This document shows, in pieces, positions 46,410-54,565 of a stretch of DNA of 64,000 bases. Below the pieces are notes generated by a model. That model was not told where the DNA came from. It ran no database searches and worked only from the letters and a program-made list of their open reading frames with translations. This DNA is from Planctomicrobium sp051466335 (GTDB lineage Bacteria; Planctomycetota; Planctomycetia; Planctomycetales; Planctomycetaceae). Position 1 is the stretch's first letter; every line of letters starts with the position of its first letter. A program made the translations under genes and the position numbers. Location of the stretch: NCBI RefSeq assembly GCF_051466335.1, contig NZ_CP195793.1, positions 248,001 through 312,000 on the forward strand. The letters are read 5' to 3'.

Positions 46410-48026
46410 TCAATCTTTCCAGCCATTCGCCTTCCAGAGTTCTGCGTTCTCGAACTTCATCACAGCCTGGTTCAATTGCAGGTCGACCTGCGTGAACTCC
46501 GCTGCGTGCGAACGTAGAAACTCAGTCAGCTCTTCGCTCCACGCAGCTTGATAGCGGACAGACCACCAACCAGTATCGGGGTCAGGTGGAGGGCCGGGAA
46601 TGTCGATGCCATCAGGATCGGGCTCGCGCATTTGGCCAAGAATCCAGACGGTTTCGCCACGGGTGAGTCTCTCTTGAATCTGCTTCTTAATGAGAGGCAT
46701 AGGAGAGCCTGCGGTCATGGCTTCCTGAACCCAGTCGTACCGGTGCATCTTGATTTCGGGCATCGGGGGGATGCTCTCCCAAGTTCCTTTGCCTTCGTAG
46801 TACCAGAGAAAGCTGCATCCGATGTACCAAGGGGAGATCACGACCAAGTCCCCTGGCTTTTCGTTTGCCTCGACCGCTTTCGCGATGAGGTCGACGTTCG
46901 ACTTGCGTTCAATGAGACGAGCGAGGTCAAGTGGAATCTGACAGACAGCGAAGAGACACGCTGCAATCATCAAGCCCTTGCGACGTTTTGCGTTGGCGAA
47001 CGTGAACGTCTGAAAGATGGTGGCGATGCTACAGACGCAGAGATTCATCAGCATCATGTAGTACCAAACCTGCGTGGGATAACTGAGGTAGTTCAGGAAC
47101 TCCAGAAAGCAGAGAACGCCGAGGCTGAGTGATCCTAGTGAGAATTGGATGAGAGACTGCTGGTCTTTGAAGGCCTTTGGATCGTCTTCAGCTGAAGGAT
47201 TTCGATAGAGCAGTTTCAGTCCGACAGCGATCGTAACGATAAAAATTCCGACCCAGAGGATTCTGAAGAAGAGCAGTTCGCCTCCGCAGGAGTTAATGAA
47301 CCTTTGGAGATAGTCGAGGCTGGACATGGGGACTTTGATCAGAATCGCCCATTTGGAACCAGAACCATAATTCGACAGGTAGGGAATTACGGTGAGCCCG
47401 CTCAAGAATCCAATTGACAGTACGAGGATCGAAGTTCGGATCTCTTTGTTTCGCCATCCAACGAACGCAGCGCTGAGCCCCATGGCTAGGATTAACATGC
47501 TGTTCTGAATGACGCACTGAACACTGAGAATGCTGGTCAATAACGTGAACAGGCTCCACCCGACCGTCCGTTTTCTGATGAGCTGACAAAAACCTGCGAA
47601 TGTCAAAACGATCATCACGCAACCTAGCCCGTAACCTCGAAGAGATCCGGCCCAGGAGAGGATTGTCGGGTTCAAAGCAATCAGGGCCATTGCGACAACT
47701 GGTGCGCGTCGTGTCGTCATCCACGATGTAAACCAATGAGCCGCAATCAACGCAATGCTGACGACCAGTCCATAGGAACGCAGCGCAGCGTCGCTGGTGC
47801 CGATTTGAGCAGTAAGTGTTCGAATCAGACCATGAAAGGCGAGAGGGAAGGCTTCGAAGTGGAAGAGCTGACGAACGTCATTCCAGTCAGGGAGGGTTGC
47901 GACCTGGAGAAAAGCAGCTTCATCTCGCCAGAGTGGACCGACATACAGAAAGCCGATCACCACCAAAACCACTGCCACGAAGGTCAGTAATAGCGAAATG
48001 CCCCATTCACTGACTTGAATTGACAT
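46410..48026 (-). CDS. GT-C-type membrane glycosyltransferase (GT39-like)
   Basis: A 538-residue polytopic membrane protein with about ten hydrophobic segments and a C-terminal soluble part of about 160 residues. The first loop has GPLWRDEAAFLQ, the acidic DE motif typical of dolichyl/undecaprenyl-phosphate-sugar transferases of the PMT/ArnT group. Later parts are RGYGLGCVMIVLTFAGF and YLSYPTQVWYYMMLMN. The longer frame to 48131 adds 35 basic residues; the ATG at 48026 is preferred because it opens just before the first TM. The sugar and acceptor are unknown. It stands alone and diverges from a small membrane protein. Confidence 0.75.
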   Translation of the reverse strand: MSIQVSEWGISLLLTFVAVVLVVIGFLYVGPLWRDEAAFLQVATLPDWNDVRQLFHFEAFPLAFHGLIRTLTAQIGTSDAALRSYGLVVSIALIAAHWFTSWMTTRRAPVVAMALIALNPTILSWAGSLRGYGLGCVMIVLTFAGFCQLIRKRTVGWSLFTLLTSILSVQCVIQNSMLILAMGLSAAFVGWRNKEIRTSILVLSIGFLSGLTVIPYLSNYGSGSKWAILIKVPMSSLDYLQRFINSCGGELLFFRILWVGIFIVTIAVGLKLLYRNPSAEDDPKAFKDQQSLIQFSLGSLSLGVLCFLEFLNYLSYPTQVWYYMMLMNLCVCSIATIFQTFTFANAKRRKGLMIAACLFAVCQIPLDLARLIERKSNVDLIAKAVEANEKPGDLVVISPWYIGCSFLWYYEGKGTWESIPPMPEIKMHRYDWVQEAMTAGSPMPLIKKQIQERLTRGETVWILGQMREPDPDGIDIPGPPPDPDTGWWSVRYQAAWSEELTEFLRSHAAEFTQVDLQLNQAVMKFENAELWKANGWKD

Positions 48027-48157
48027 CCTTTTCAAAGAGGCAGTCCTTGGAGGATAATAGTGGAAAAGAAGGCCATTTTGCGGATTTCTCGAGCGAGACT
48101 TTACGGTAACTGCAGTATATAGTCGGGTCAAGATTCACAGAATGTTGGAGCCGATGT

Positions 48158-48175
48158 GATCATCTTAAGATGATC
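48158..48175. promoter_or_regulatory. 18-bp perfect palindrome in a divergent promoter region
   Basis: GATCATCTTAAGATGATC is its own reverse complement over 18 bases. It lies 132 bases upstream of the GT-C gene (minus) and 50 bases upstream of the small membrane protein at 48226 (plus). Symmetry and location fit a dimeric-repressor operator. Confidence 0.45.
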
Positions 48176-48225
48176 TGGATTCTTGGTTACGGCGAGTCTC
48201 TCATCTTTGCGGGTTGTATTGTTCA

Positions 48226-48627
48226 ATGGAATATTCTGGAGTCGCCGTCTTTCTGTTCAGCATGATTGCGGGACGAGTTCTTACGGAAGGGGCGTTGCGG
48301 GAGCTGACCAGCGATAAGCGACAGACCGTTCTTGAGAAGTTTTCGAACGCACGCTTATTCACGGTGATGCCCATCGCTGGGCTTGCGCTGTTGTTTTTGT
48401 ACGCGAATTCGAGAGCGCCAGACAAATTCACAGCAATCACGGCTGGTTATCTGGTGGCCGCGATCGCCTTCCTCGTCGTTCGCACCGTGGTGCTTCGAAG
48501 GTACCTGTCGAAGCTGCAACTTCCGGAAAGTTATCAGAGACGTTTTGGCATTGCCCAGCTGCTCAGTGTTCTGGGTGTGGTCTGGTTCAGTCTCGTTGAA
48601 GCATTGAAATTGACCAGTAATCGTTAA
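48226..48627 (+). CDS. Small membrane protein, paralogue A of a tandem pair
   Basis: A 133-residue protein with four hydrophobic segments. The frame also opens at a TTG at 48214, but the ATG at 48226 is better. It begins EYSGVAVFLFSMIAGRVLTEGALRELTSDKR and later has VVLRRYLSKLQLPESYQRRFG. The downstream gene repeats this order: a GRxLxxxAxxELT segment and a LxxLxLP turn. It looks like an inner-membrane protein of unknown function. The next gene starts 24 bases later, so the two form a unit. Confidence 0.65.
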   Translation: MEYSGVAVFLFSMIAGRVLTEGALRELTSDKRQTVLEKFSNARLFTVMPIAGLALLFLYANSRAPDKFTAITAGYLVAAIAFLVVRTVVLRRYLSKLQLPESYQRRFGIAQLLSVLGVVWFSLVEALKLTSNR

Positions 48628-48651
48628 GAAATCAGTCAAGGGGCAGCGTGA

Positions 48652-49044
48652 ATGTGGATTGTCTTAATTGCTGGATCTGTGTTGATCGGTCGATTACTCG
48701 AACGTCGCGCCACAAATGAACTGACCGAGTCCCAGCAATATCGAATTGCAGTTTCGCTGATGACTTTCAGGAAGATCGAACGGATTGTCTTCTTCACCGT
48801 GCTTGGACCGCTGTTGCTCACTGCTCTGACACCTTTGGGAAAAAATCGGCTTTTTGTTGGCGGAATTGACCTCGTGTTGTTCATGCTGTTACTCAGCGCA
48901 TTCGGCTATCAGACTTTTCGGGTTTCACGGCTGGATCTTCCGGGGACGTTTCGTGTGAAGTATTTTCTCTCGTTGCTAGTGGTATATTTTCCCGCAATTG
49001 TAATGCTTTACGGAGAATTGGAACGACTACAGATCCTCTACTGA
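48652..49044 (+). CDS. Small membrane protein, paralogue B of a tandem pair
   Basis: A 130-residue protein with four hydrophobic segments. IAGSVLIGRLLERRATNELTESQQYRIAVSL mirrors the start of paralogue A (GRVLTEGALRELTSDKRQ), and VSRLDLPGTFRVKYF mirrors LSKLQLPESYQRRFG. This supports a tandem duplication with strong divergence. The function is unknown. It ends before the hairpin at 49161-49194. Confidence 0.65.
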   Translation: MWIVLIAGSVLIGRLLERRATNELTESQQYRIAVSLMTFRKIERIVFFTVLGPLLLTALTPLGKNRLFVGGIDLVLFMLLLSAFGYQTFRVSRLDLPGTFRVKYFLSLLVVYFPAIVMLYGELERLQILY

Positions 49045-49160
49045 ATTCCGATTCCATTTCGGAAAGGTGCGTTCCTCGCCACGGCAATCGCAAGGACCAC
49101 ATGACTTGATCTACGGGCTTGCTGGAATTTCGCCCGATCGGATTTGTTCGACCTGCGTGT

Positions 49161-49194
49161 CCGCGTTGTGTCGCAATACGATGACACAACGCGG
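49161..49194 (+). terminator. Perfect 12-bp hairpin, likely terminator of the tandem pair
   Basis: CCGCGTTGTGTC at 49161-49172 pairs with GACACAACGCGG at 49183-49194 around a 10-base loop. On the plus strand it is followed by ATTCTCTTATTT, a moderately T-rich tract. It lies 116 bases past the paralogue B stop and before the convergent aldo/keto reductase. Confidence 0.6.
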
Positions 49195-49229
49195 ATTCTC
49201 TTATTTCGGTGAGGCACACAAACCAGATC

Positions 49230-50180
49230 TCAAGCGCTCGCCTGATCAAGTTTCGAGACTTCTTCAGCCGAGAGTGTGAGCGATGCCGAGGTGACAATCT
49301 CGTTTAGCTGTTCGACAGAGGTCGCACTGACGATCGGAGCGGTCACACTTGGACGTTGAATCAGCCAGGCGAGTGCCACAACTGCTGGAACAGTCGAGCG
49401 TGCTGCCGAGACTTCATCGAGAGATTTAAGAATCCTGAAACCTCGTTCATTGAGGTACTTGGCGCCAATTCCAGCACCACGAGCACTCTTCGAAAGATCT
49501 GCCTCTGAGCGGTATTTTCCGGACAAGAATCCAGCGGCAATCGAGTAATACCCAATGACGCCCAACTGATGTTTCAGGCAGACCGCTTCCAGTTCATCTT
49601 CGAAAACGGCACGGTCAAAGAGGTTGTACTCTGGCTGCAATGAAGCGTAGGCAGGGAGATTGTTTTGCCGACTCACATTAAGCGCTTCTTCAAGTCTGGC
49701 TGCTGAATAATTCGACGCCCCGATCGCTCGAACCTTACCTTGCTTGATGAGCGTATCGTAGGCAGAAAGCGTCTCGTCGATAGAAGTGCTTTCGTCGTCC
49801 TGATGTGACTGGTACAGGTCAATCGTGTCGATCTGGAGTCGTTTCAAAGAGTCTTCTACAGACTTCAGGATGTAGTCCTTTTTCAGTCCTTGAGACCCAT
49901 CGCCCATCGGGAGGCCAACCTTGGTGGCGATGATGACCTGGTCCCGTTTCCCAGAAGACTTGAACCAGTTCCCAATAACAGTTTCAGACTCTCCCCCCTG
50001 ATTTCCGGGAACCCAGGCTGAGTACATGTTCGCTGTGTCGATCAGATTGAATCCGTGATCGACAAAGGCGTCAAGGACCTTGAAGGACTGGTTCTGGTCG
50101 ATCGTCCAACCGAAGACATTTCCTCCCAGTGCGAGCGGAGCAACAGAGATCCCGGATGTTCCCAGTGGTTTCAATTTCAT
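49230..50180 (-). CDS. Aldo/keto reductase
   Basis: A 316-residue NADPH-dependent oxidoreductase with a TIM barrel. The catalytic tetrad is visible: Asp and Tyr in DTANMYSAW, Lys in IATKVGLPMG, and His in LYQSHQDD. The family opening is MKLKPLGTSGISVAPLALGG. A second part has IGASNYSAARLEEAL. The frame also opens at a GTG at 50189, but the ATG at 50180 is the better start. Substrate is unknown. It diverges in style from none of its neighbours and lies 159 bases from the Gfo/Idh/MocA stop. Confidence 0.9.
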   Translation of the reverse strand: MKLKPLGTSGISVAPLALGGNVFGWTIDQNQSFKVLDAFVDHGFNLIDTANMYSAWVPGNQGGESETVIGNWFKSSGKRDQVIIATKVGLPMGDGSQGLKKDYILKSVEDSLKRLQIDTIDLYQSHQDDESTSIDETLSAYDTLIKQGKVRAIGASNYSAARLEEALNVSRQNNLPAYASLQPEYNLFDRAVFEDELEAVCLKHQLGVIGYYSIAAGFLSGKYRSEADLSKSARGAGIGAKYLNERGFRILKSLDEVSAARSTVPAVVALAWLIQRPSVTAPIVSATSVEQLNEIVTSASLTLSAEEVSKLDQASA

Positions 50181-50303
50181 GATGTTCACTTGTTGGGTAA
50201 CTGATGAGCGACTGACAGGACGAACTGTAGAAGAATTTTGATCAAGGCGATCAGCTCGATCTACGCTGTCCCATTAACAAAAAAGAGTCCGACACAAAGC
50301 AAA

Positions 50304-50333
50304 GCGGGACAGAATTCTTTGATTCTGTCCCGC
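50304..50333 (-). terminator. Terminator of the Gfo/Idh/MocA gene
   Basis: GCGGGACAGAAT and ATTCTGTCCCGC form a perfect 12-bp stem around a 6-base loop. On the minus strand it is followed by TTTGCTTTGTG. It lies 14 bases past the stop codon at 50348. Confidence 0.8.
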
Positions 50334-50347
50334 AATTCTGAACTGGA

Positions 50348-51934
50348 TTAACCGATGACGTCCGGATCTGTTTCAGGAACAGCATCGCTGTCTGGATCAA
50401 ACCATTCTGGCTTGAACACAATTCGCTTCTGGTGGGCCATCGCGAGGTTTGCTGTCATCGCCATGATCGCGTCTGCCATGGCAACGATACCGTTGCACCG
50501 GAGACCGCCCTGGTCTGCTGGAATTGGTTTTCCTTCTGGCCAATAAGTTGGACCTTGATTGCGGATGGCGTAGCAGAAGTGCTCCATCTCTTCGCGATAA
50601 CCGCGTGAGACGTTGACAGCCCAGTCGGCACCACTACTTCCACCTTTACTTGCTCCTGAGGTGGTCTCATACGCTTCCAGAACTGGACCGCCGCCAGCAG
50701 CACTGCCAGAGACAACCCAGAGTCGCTGATCTGGACCGCCGCCATTGCTACCGCGTCCTTCTTCCTTCCAGAGCATCGCCTCTTTCTCTGTCTTCATGAA
50801 CAGAGTACCGCGACTACCGTAAACGATTTCACCGTAGGGCTCGAACTTATTGGTGCTGATCGAGGAGTAGGTCACGATGCACTTATCGCGATTGTTCTTC
50901 TCGTATTGCTTCCCGGGAAATTCGAACGTGACGAAGATGGCGTCATCGATCTCGCGATCGTCATCCCATTTATCCTTCGGGCCAACGCCTTCGATGCCGT
51001 AGAAGTTCTTCCCTCCGTGCCCTTGCACAGCAACCGGATGAACTTTTCCAAGAAAGATGCTGCAGGCGTCCATCTGGTGGCTTCCGAGTTCGGCCATAAT
51101 TCCGCCGCCGGTCTCGTTATAAAGCCTCCAGTTCACGAGCTTGTTGATGTTCTCGAAACCGAAGTCTTTCAGAGGTGCGTCCTTGAGGGCAGCAGCGTCC
51201 GCTTTGGGGATCGACTTCTGCCAGGCATCGCCCGCTGGGAAGCTATTGTTACGATGCCATTGGGCTCGGATGTACTTGATGTCCCCGAGCAGCCCGTTCT
51301 GCACGAGACTGTTGGCGTTGTGATACAACACGCTGTAATGCCGTTGATGGCCGACAGCCAGGAGCAGATTTTTCTCCTTGGCTTTGCGAATCATCTGCTT
51401 GCACTGGGTGATGGTGCGAGCCATGAGTTTCTCTGTCAGAACATGCAGGCCGGCATCCATGCAGTCCATTGCAATCTGAGCATGAGTCACCAACGGGGTC
51501 GCAATCACGACTGCTTCGAGTTTCAGCTCTTTGGCGTGCTCAATCAGCTCTTTATGACTCTCGAAGCGGCGGATCTTTCCAGCTTTCTCAACGCCGAGCT
51601 TCTTGATCAGTCCAATGCGGTTTTCGTTACCGTCCCCCTCGAAGGCACGGTCGCGGTTAGTTGGTCGCAGGTCTGCGATCGCCACCACTTCCATGTACTT
51701 CTCTGGATGTTCCGTCAGGAGAATGCTTCCTTCGTCGCCGGTTCCGATAAAGGCGACGCGAACCGGGGAGGCTTCGAGCTCTTTGTAACCGAAGTAGGCG
51801 ATGCCGACTCCGAGTGTTCCGGCAGCCGCAGCTTTCATCAAGTCACGGCGGTTCACGTCGAGCGAAGAGATTCCATCCACCGCGCGGGTGAAGTTCTCTT
51901 TGCCAATCCCTTCTTGCTCTGGACTCAATGCCAT
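50348..51934 (-). CDS. Tat-exported Gfo/Idh/MocA family oxidoreductase
   Basis: A 528-residue oxidoreductase of the glucose-fructose oxidoreductase type. The N-terminus has a Tat-type signal, NRRDLMKAAAAGTLGVGIAYFG (RRxxxK and a hydrophobic core), starting near residue 28, after an unusual 25-residue leader. NAD-binding is seen as VRVAFIGTGDEGSIL and VEKAGKIRRFESH. The family's LTEKLMARTITQC contains the conserved EK dipeptide with its Lys. Periplasmic Gfo/Idh/MocA proteins in planctomycetes often act on sugars. A specific substrate cannot be given. Confidence 0.9.
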   Translation of the reverse strand: MALSPEQEGIGKENFTRAVDGISSLDVNRRDLMKAAAAGTLGVGIAYFGYKELEASPVRVAFIGTGDEGSILLTEHPEKYMEVVAIADLRPTNRDRAFEGDGNENRIGLIKKLGVEKAGKIRRFESHKELIEHAKELKLEAVVIATPLVTHAQIAMDCMDAGLHVLTEKLMARTITQCKQMIRKAKEKNLLLAVGHQRHYSVLYHNANSLVQNGLLGDIKYIRAQWHRNNSFPAGDAWQKSIPKADAAALKDAPLKDFGFENINKLVNWRLYNETGGGIMAELGSHQMDACSIFLGKVHPVAVQGHGGKNFYGIEGVGPKDKWDDDREIDDAIFVTFEFPGKQYEKNNRDKCIVTYSSISTNKFEPYGEIVYGSRGTLFMKTEKEAMLWKEEGRGSNGGGPDQRLWVVSGSAAGGGPVLEAYETTSGASKGGSSGADWAVNVSRGYREEMEHFCYAIRNQGPTYWPEGKPIPADQGGLRCNGIVAMADAIMAMTANLAMAHQKRIVFKPEWFDPDSDAVPETDPDVIG

Positions 51935-52210
51935 GACTTACTTTCTCTCTCGGTAAGATTCCTCGGTCAACAAGTCGAGCTATTGCGTCCTGAAACGCGG
52001 TCAGACATGTTGTTCGGTGGGCAATTCACGGTGGGCGATTCACATTATTGTTGAGCGGCACTCTCAAGAGGACAAGCCCCCTGTTTAGTGCCTTCTTCTA
52101 TTGTGACCAGCATTGAGGAGAATTTGAAGCAGAAACGGGCAGCCGGTAGCTGGGAACGCCGAGAGAGTTGGTAAAGGCTGTTAAGGAATGCCTGACCTGA
52201 ATCAATCAAT

Positions 52211-52606
52211 CTATGAATACATCTGACCACGGCCGGTTGCTTCGAACGCGTTCAGAAAATGCTCAATTACCGGAACTGAACTCGTATTCCACGTGATCGC
52301 AATGACATCAAATCTTCCGCGACGGTTCAGCTGTTTCTTTTCCTTGAGCCAGGCAAGAGCTGCGCGGGTCAACTGTCGCTGTTTTGTGGAGTCAACTGCT
52401 TCGCTGGGGTGGCCGGCTCGTGAATTCCGGCGGGTCTTGACTTCGACGAAGACGATTACGTCTCCGTGCAGGGCGATCAGGTCAATTTCACCGAACTGAT
52501 TCCGTGCTTGCCGTGCAAGGATTTTGTATCCATTGTTCTTCAGGAACCGGGCTGCGAGTCGCTCTCCACGATTTCCAAAAATCCGCCTGATCCAGCCAAT
52601 TCTCAT
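52211..52606 (-). CDS. YraN family (UPF0102) endonuclease-like protein
   Basis: A 131-residue protein with a restriction-endonuclease-like fold. Motifs are GNRGERLAARFLKNNGYKIL, QFGEIDLIALHG and VIVFVEVKTRRN (D...ExK catalytic pattern). The ATG at 52606 is chosen over the longer frame to 52708, whose extra residues are not homologous. The gene is at the end of the ffh-rpsP-trmD-rplS-yraN series, where it often occurs in other bacteria. A role in replication or repair is proposed for the family but not proven. Confidence 0.88.
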   Translation of the reverse strand: MRIGWIRRIFGNRGERLAARFLKNNGYKILARQARNQFGEIDLIALHGDVIVFVEVKTRRNSRAGHPSEAVDSTKQRQLTRAALAWLKEKKQLNRRGRFDVIAITWNTSSVPVIEHFLNAFEATGRGQMYS

Positions 52607-52684
52607 CGTTGATCCGATTCCGTGGGAGAGAGATCGTGACTCGAAAGTATCAAAGATAAAGCAGAATTGAGGATAGCCGAAACG

Positions 52685-52721
52685 CGAACTGGCTGCTCGT
52701 GTCGCCACGGCAGCCAGTTCG
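52685..52721. terminator. Perfect 12-bp hairpin between rplS and yraN
   Basis: CGAACTGGCTGC at 52685-52696 pairs with GCAGCCAGTTCG at 52710-52721 around a 13-base loop. The minus-strand T tract is weak (CGTTTCGG). It may terminate or attenuate the upstream rplS transcript. Confidence 0.45.
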
Positions 52722-52768
52722 GAAATTTCTTTTCACTCCGCCACTTGAATGTGGTTGGTGAAGTGAAA

Positions 52769-53146
52769 CTATGTTGCAGTTTCGGCTTCAGCAGCCTTGG
52801 CACGACGCTCTGTCAAGCGAGTTGCCTTACCAATACGATCGCGGAGGTAGAAGAGCTTCGCGCGGCGAACGCGAGCGTGACGTTTCACGACGACGTTTGC
52901 AACTTTTGGAGAGTTGACAGGGAATGTTCGCTCAACACCTTCACCGGCAACAATACGGCGAACGATGAACATTTCAGCCATTCCGTGTCCACGGCGAGCA
53001 ATGACAACGCCGGAGAAAATCTGAATACGCTCTTTATCGCCTTCGAGAATTCGGGTGTGAACTTCGACGGAGTCACCGACGGTGAAGTTCAATGGTTCAG
53101 CGCGAAGGCTTGGCTGTTCAGCAAGATCAAGTAGCTTGTGACGCAT
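52769..53146 (-). CDS. rplS: 50S ribosomal protein L19
   Basis: A 125-residue bL19, close to the usual 115-120. Landmarks are FTVGDSVEVHTRILEGDKERIQIF, GVVIARRG, and ERTFPVNSPKVANVVVKRHARVRRAKLFYLRDRIGKATR, cited here in pieces (FPVNSPK, RRAKLFYLRDR). A short Ala/Glu-rich tail ends it. It follows trmD by 105 bases in the ffh-rpsP-trmD-rplS order. Confidence 0.97.
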   Translation of the reverse strand: MRHKLLDLAEQPSLRAEPLNFTVGDSVEVHTRILEGDKERIQIFSGVVIARRGHGMAEMFIVRRIVAGEGVERTFPVNSPKVANVVVKRHARVRRAKLFYLRDRIGKATRLTERRAKAAEAETAT

Positions 53147-53251
53147 GACAGTCTTTCAGATTGCCTCGAGAGGTGCCAGAGGGAAACGGCACGTCGATTT
53201 GTGTAGATCGTCTTAGTGGAAACGCATTTCGCAGTTTCTTCCCTGACGACG

Positions 53252-53965
53252 TCAGCTCTCTGAATTCTCAGGTGAGCCGTCTAATAAGTCACCCCGCCGT
53301 TGGCGGGTCCGTTCAATACTCTGCTGTTCCCGCCATTCGGCAATTGCTCCGTGGTTCCCGCTGAGCAGGACGTCAGGAACGGTCATCCCGCGGTATTCGC
53401 GAGGACGGGTGTACTGTGGGTACTCCAGCCGGGCCGTTGACGAAAACGAATCATATTTGGCACTCGTCTCATCACCCAGCACTCCTGGGATCAGACGAAT
53501 GACGGAATCGATAATCAACATTGCTGGAACTTCGCCACCATTGCAGATGAAATCCCCTGCGGAAATTTCGAGTGGTTCAAGCCCCTGGATAATGCGATCG
53601 TCGAATCCTTCGTATCGTCCACACAGCAGCAACAATCGCTCTTGTGTGGACAGTTCTTCAATCAATCTCTGGTCAAGTTGCCTTCCTTGCGGAGTCAGCA
53701 TGACCAGTCGACCGGGCTTTGGCGCTTTCGTCTGAACTTCAGCGACGCAGTCGAAAATCGGCTCACACCTGAGCAGCATTCCCGGTCCGCCTCCATAGGG
53801 AGGCTCATCAACAGTTTTGTGTCGGTCCGTTGTCCAGTCCCTGAAATTCCAAAGATTCACATCGACCAAGCCGGCATCGATTGCACGCTTCAGTAGGCTT
53901 TGGCCAAGGTATCCGTCGAAAATACCTGGGAATAATGTCAGGACGTCAAACCGAAAGGGAGCCAT
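53252..53965 (-). CDS. trmD: tRNA (guanine(37)-N(1))-methyltransferase
   Basis: A 237-residue SPOUT-class enzyme that methylates G37 of tRNAs with S-adenosylmethionine. Landmarks are FDVLTLFPGIFDGYL, PYGGGPGMLLRCEP, LLCGRYEGFDDRI, and AGDFICNGGE with the trefoil-knot residues; a C-terminal helix follows. The length matches the family. It lies 117 bases after rpsP; rimM, which often lies between them, is not here. Confidence 0.96.
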   Translation of the reverse strand: MAPFRFDVLTLFPGIFDGYLGQSLLKRAIDAGLVDVNLWNFRDWTTDRHKTVDEPPYGGGPGMLLRCEPIFDCVAEVQTKAPKPGRLVMLTPQGRQLDQRLIEELSTQERLLLLCGRYEGFDDRIIQGLEPLEISAGDFICNGGEVPAMLIIDSVIRLIPGVLGDETSAKYDSFSSTARLEYPQYTRPREYRGMTVPDVLLSGNHGAIAEWREQQSIERTRQRRGDLLDGSPENSES

Positions 53966-54082
53966 AGATCTTTCATCAAGGATTTGTCGCGTAACAGCGG
54001 ATCCGAAATCGAGTTACGATTGATGAACGACTGAACGGTTCCGATTAGACTCTTTGCAGAGATCGAGGTTGCAGAGTAGAAC

Positions 54083-54430
54083 CTACTCAGCTGCAGCTTC
54101 TTCGGCAGGTGCTTCTTCCGCTGCCGGAGCGGCCTTGACCTGTGGAGCCTGCATTGGAGGTGGTGACTTAATTGCCCCCCAATCGTTCTCTTTGACTTTA
54201 CGGATGAGTGTCGCAACTCGCTCGCTTGGCTGTGCTCCGACGGAGACCCAGTGCTCAACCCGATCCATCTTCAGGGTGACGCGCTTCGACTTGTCCTGAA
54301 CCATGGGATCGTAAGTACCAATTTCTTCGATCGCCTTGGCATCACGAGCCTTGCGCTGATCGATGACGCAAATTCGGTAAAACGGCCGATGCGTCCGTCC
54401 CATTCTCTTCATTCGAATACGAACCGCCAC
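54083..54430 (-). CDS. rpsP: 30S ribosomal protein S16
   Basis: A 115-residue bS16 with the core VRIRMKRMGRTHRPFYRI, a GTYDPM segment and VEHWVSVGAQPSERV. The longest frame starts at 54451, but the family start is the GTG at 54430, which has CAGGAGA about five bases upstream. An Ala/Glu/Pro-rich tail of about 30 residues follows the conserved part, as in many bacteria. It lies 135 bases after ffh; the spacer has a short CAGGC/GCCTG hairpin at 54495-54507. Confidence 0.95.
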   Translation of the reverse strand: MAVRIRMKRMGRTHRPFYRICVIDQRKARDAKAIEEIGTYDPMVQDKSKRVTLKMDRVEHWVSVGAQPSERVATLIRKVKENDWGAIKSPPPMQAPQVKAAPAAEEAPAEEAAAE

Positions 54431-54565
54431 TGAAATCTCCTGCTGTTCCACTCAATGGGCTCTTACGAACCCGATTTTTTGAGAAATAGGCTGACAGGCA
54501 CCGCCTGCGGTCCGAAATCTCAATTTTGATTTTATCAAAAGAAAATCCAGCGCAAGAAGCCTGTC

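Noticed and set aside
50906..52054. 382-codon open frame on the plus strand
   Set aside because: It is antisense to the Gfo/Idh/MocA gene, whose domains are clear; no motif in this frame.
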